Source: TMED26 sp042088965
Lineage (GTDB): Bacteria; Pseudomonadota; Alphaproteobacteria; Thalassobaculales; Thalassobaculaceae
Direction: 5' to 3'
DNA length: 14,560 nucleotides
NCBI GenBank assembly: GCA_042088965.1
Contig: JBELLC010000080.1
Location: 1-14,560 of the forward strand
Position numbers and translations under genes: made by a program. The notes under the pieces are model-generated. The model saw only the letters and a program-made list of their open reading frames with translations. It ran no database searches and was not told the DNA's origin. Positions 13,672 to 14,560 of the stretch are shown here, in pieces (positions within the stretch are counted from its first letter, which is position 1; each line of letters starts with the position of its first letter).

Positions 13672-14511
13672 TTAGCGGAATAGACCAAGCAAGCTATTGG
13701 GTGCTTGGTTGATAATCCCGAGGGTTTGAACTGCCAATTGCTGTTGAACTTGAAGCGAGGTCATGCGGGCTGATTCGCGGGCCATATCGGCATCCACAAT
13801 GTTACCCAAACCTTCCTCGGTTGCCGCAGTGATGTCTTGCAAGAAATCGGTTTGCAAGTTGAGTGCTCGAACATCGGCACCAATACCACCAAGAGCTGTG
13901 TTCACTGCAGTTTCAAATAATTCAAATACGGCTCCTGCCCCCAGAGCAGTTTGAGCCAACGTCGCAGTGCTAGTATCTGCGGCTAGCAAATTCGCGCGTG
14001 TTGTTTCAATGTCATGACCAGTTACTGTTAATGTTCCACCATCGAGACCGGATAGGGTCGTGACGCCAGTGATGCCAGTGACGGCTTGGTCGTCGAGGAG
14101 GTTTGCGCCATTGAAACTTGAGTTGGTAATGAAGTCCTCAGCCTGGCCTAACAGGCTTGTAAGATCGGTATCCAAGATATTGCGCTGGTCTTGGGTGATG
14201 CCCTCATTGCTCAATTCAGTCAATTTGGCACGAATATCTCCAATCAAGTTAGAAACACCGGTGGCGCCAGCAAGAGCAACTTTACCAACGCCTTTGGCGT
14301 TATTCAGGCCCTGATCTACAGCTGAAAGCGCCTTGATTTCAGTCCGGATCCCCTGGGCGATTGCGAAGTTGGCACCATCATCAGCGGCACTGGACACACG
14401 TAAACCAGTGGATACACGGTTTTGCGTGGTTTGCATCGAACTGTTGATACTGTGAAGGTTGCGTAAAGCGACAAAAGAACTTGAGTTGGTGATGATCGAG
14501 TTAACAGCCAT
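13672..14511 (-). CDS. fliC: Flagellin
   Basis: Structural subunit of the flagellar filament, exported through the flagellar type III system. It is 279 residues, a compact alphaproteobacterial flagellin. The N-terminal D0/D1 part (about residues 1-140) has NSSSFVALRNLHSINSSMQTTQ, the hallmark RVSTGLRVSSAADDGANFAIAQ and LTSLLGQAEDFITNSSFNGANLL. A short variable centre of about 50 residues (GITGVTTLSGLDGG and on) replaces the large D2/D3 domains of enteric flagellins. The C-terminal D1/D0 helices run through NLQTDFLQDITAATEEGLGNIVDADMARESARMTSLQ to NQAPNSLLGLFR. There are no cysteines. AGGAGG at 14517-14522 gives a strong ribosome binding site. It is the first gene of the operon, followed by its regulators flbT and flaF. 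Its promoter lies outside the window. The symbol is generic, since species often have several flagellins. Confidence 0.95.
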   Translation of the reverse strand: MAVNSIITNSSSFVALRNLHSINSSMQTTQNRVSTGLRVSSAADDGANFAIAQGIRTEIKALSAVDQGLNNAKGVGKVALAGATGVSNLIGDIRAKLTELSNEGITQDQRNILDTDLTSLLGQAEDFITNSSFNGANLLDDQAVTGITGVTTLSGLDGGTLTVTGHDIETTRANLLAADTSTATLAQTALGAGAVFELFETAVNTALGGIGADVRALNLQTDFLQDITAATEEGLGNIVDADMARESARMTSLQVQQQLAVQTLGIINQAPNSLLGLFR

Positions 14512-14560
14512 TTTGGCCTCCTATATGACGAAGGGCTTTCTGCCCAGGAAAATTTTTCGT
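14512..14560 (-). promoter_or_regulatory. Flagellin mRNA leader (partial)
   Basis: Only 49 bp upstream of the flagellin ATG are visible. They contain the AGGAGG ribosome binding site (14517-14522) and, about 10 bases further upstream, a small hairpin with arms GGGC and GCCC (14533-14536 and 14542-14545) around a 5-base loop. By analogy with Caulobacter fljK, such leader structure could be the FlbT target. No promoter element can be assigned because the sequence ends here. Confidence 0.35.

Noticed and set aside
1..14560. CRISPR array, tRNA/rRNA genes, insertion sequences, prophage or toxin-antitoxin modules
   Set aside because: I looked on both strands and found no spaced direct repeats of the right size, no cloverleaf-like sequences, no transposase or integrase motifs and no terminal inverted repeats.

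Overview
The window is chromosomal DNA from a free-living, motile alphaproteobacterium, probably a Rhodospirillales-type or marine SAR116-like lineage. The class assignment rests on the flagellin-FlbT-FlaF cluster at the right end, because FlbT and FlaF are alphaproteobacterial flagellin regulators. The lineage below class is only a guess from gene content. Coding density is high, every real gene reads as intact except the first, which is cut by the window edge, and I see no insertion sequence, phage gene, tRNA, rRNA or CRISPR array.

Layout, left to right. (1) 1-2658, plus strand: the C-terminal six-sevenths of an FbpB-type iron(III) ABC permease, followed by an MFS transporter of the HcaT/LacY-like group. 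(2) 2669-5327, minus strand: dusA, then yciB 2 bp downstream, then an aminoglycoside-phosphotransferase-fold kinase. This block is convergent with the MFS gene. (3) 5328-5569: a 242-bp divergent intergenic region. (4) 5570-8230, plus strand: MaoC-type hydratase, SDR hydroxyacyl-CoA dehydrogenase and thiolase, which supply the three lower steps of a beta-oxidation cycle and end at a good hairpin terminator. (5) 8292-11608, minus strand: a probable three-gene catabolic operon read as GMC flavoprotein dehydrogenase, Fe(II)/2-oxoglutarate dioxygenase and fumarylacetoacetate-hydrolase-family enzyme. (6) 11609-11897: a divergent regulatory region with six tandem hexamers next to the GMC ribosome binding site and a 15-bp palindrome. 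(7) 11898-12647, plus strand: an unassigned cupin protein. (8) 12705-14511, minus strand: flagellin, flbT, flaF.

Working together: the plus-strand MaoC/SDR/thiolase block can hydrate an enoyl-CoA, oxidise the hydroxyacyl-CoA and cleave the ketoacyl-CoA. It has no acyl-CoA ligase or acyl-CoA dehydrogenase in the window, so it depends on another locus for its enoyl-CoA. The GMC/dioxygenase/FAH operon looks like an oxidative pathway that ends in C-C bond cleavage or decarboxylation of a beta-dicarbonyl or acylpyruvate-like intermediate. The divergent cupin gene may belong to it. The substrate cannot be read from the sequence. This operon with its repeat-bearing leader is the least explained part of the window. 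The flagellar cluster is conventional, with a structured spacer between flagellin and flbT.
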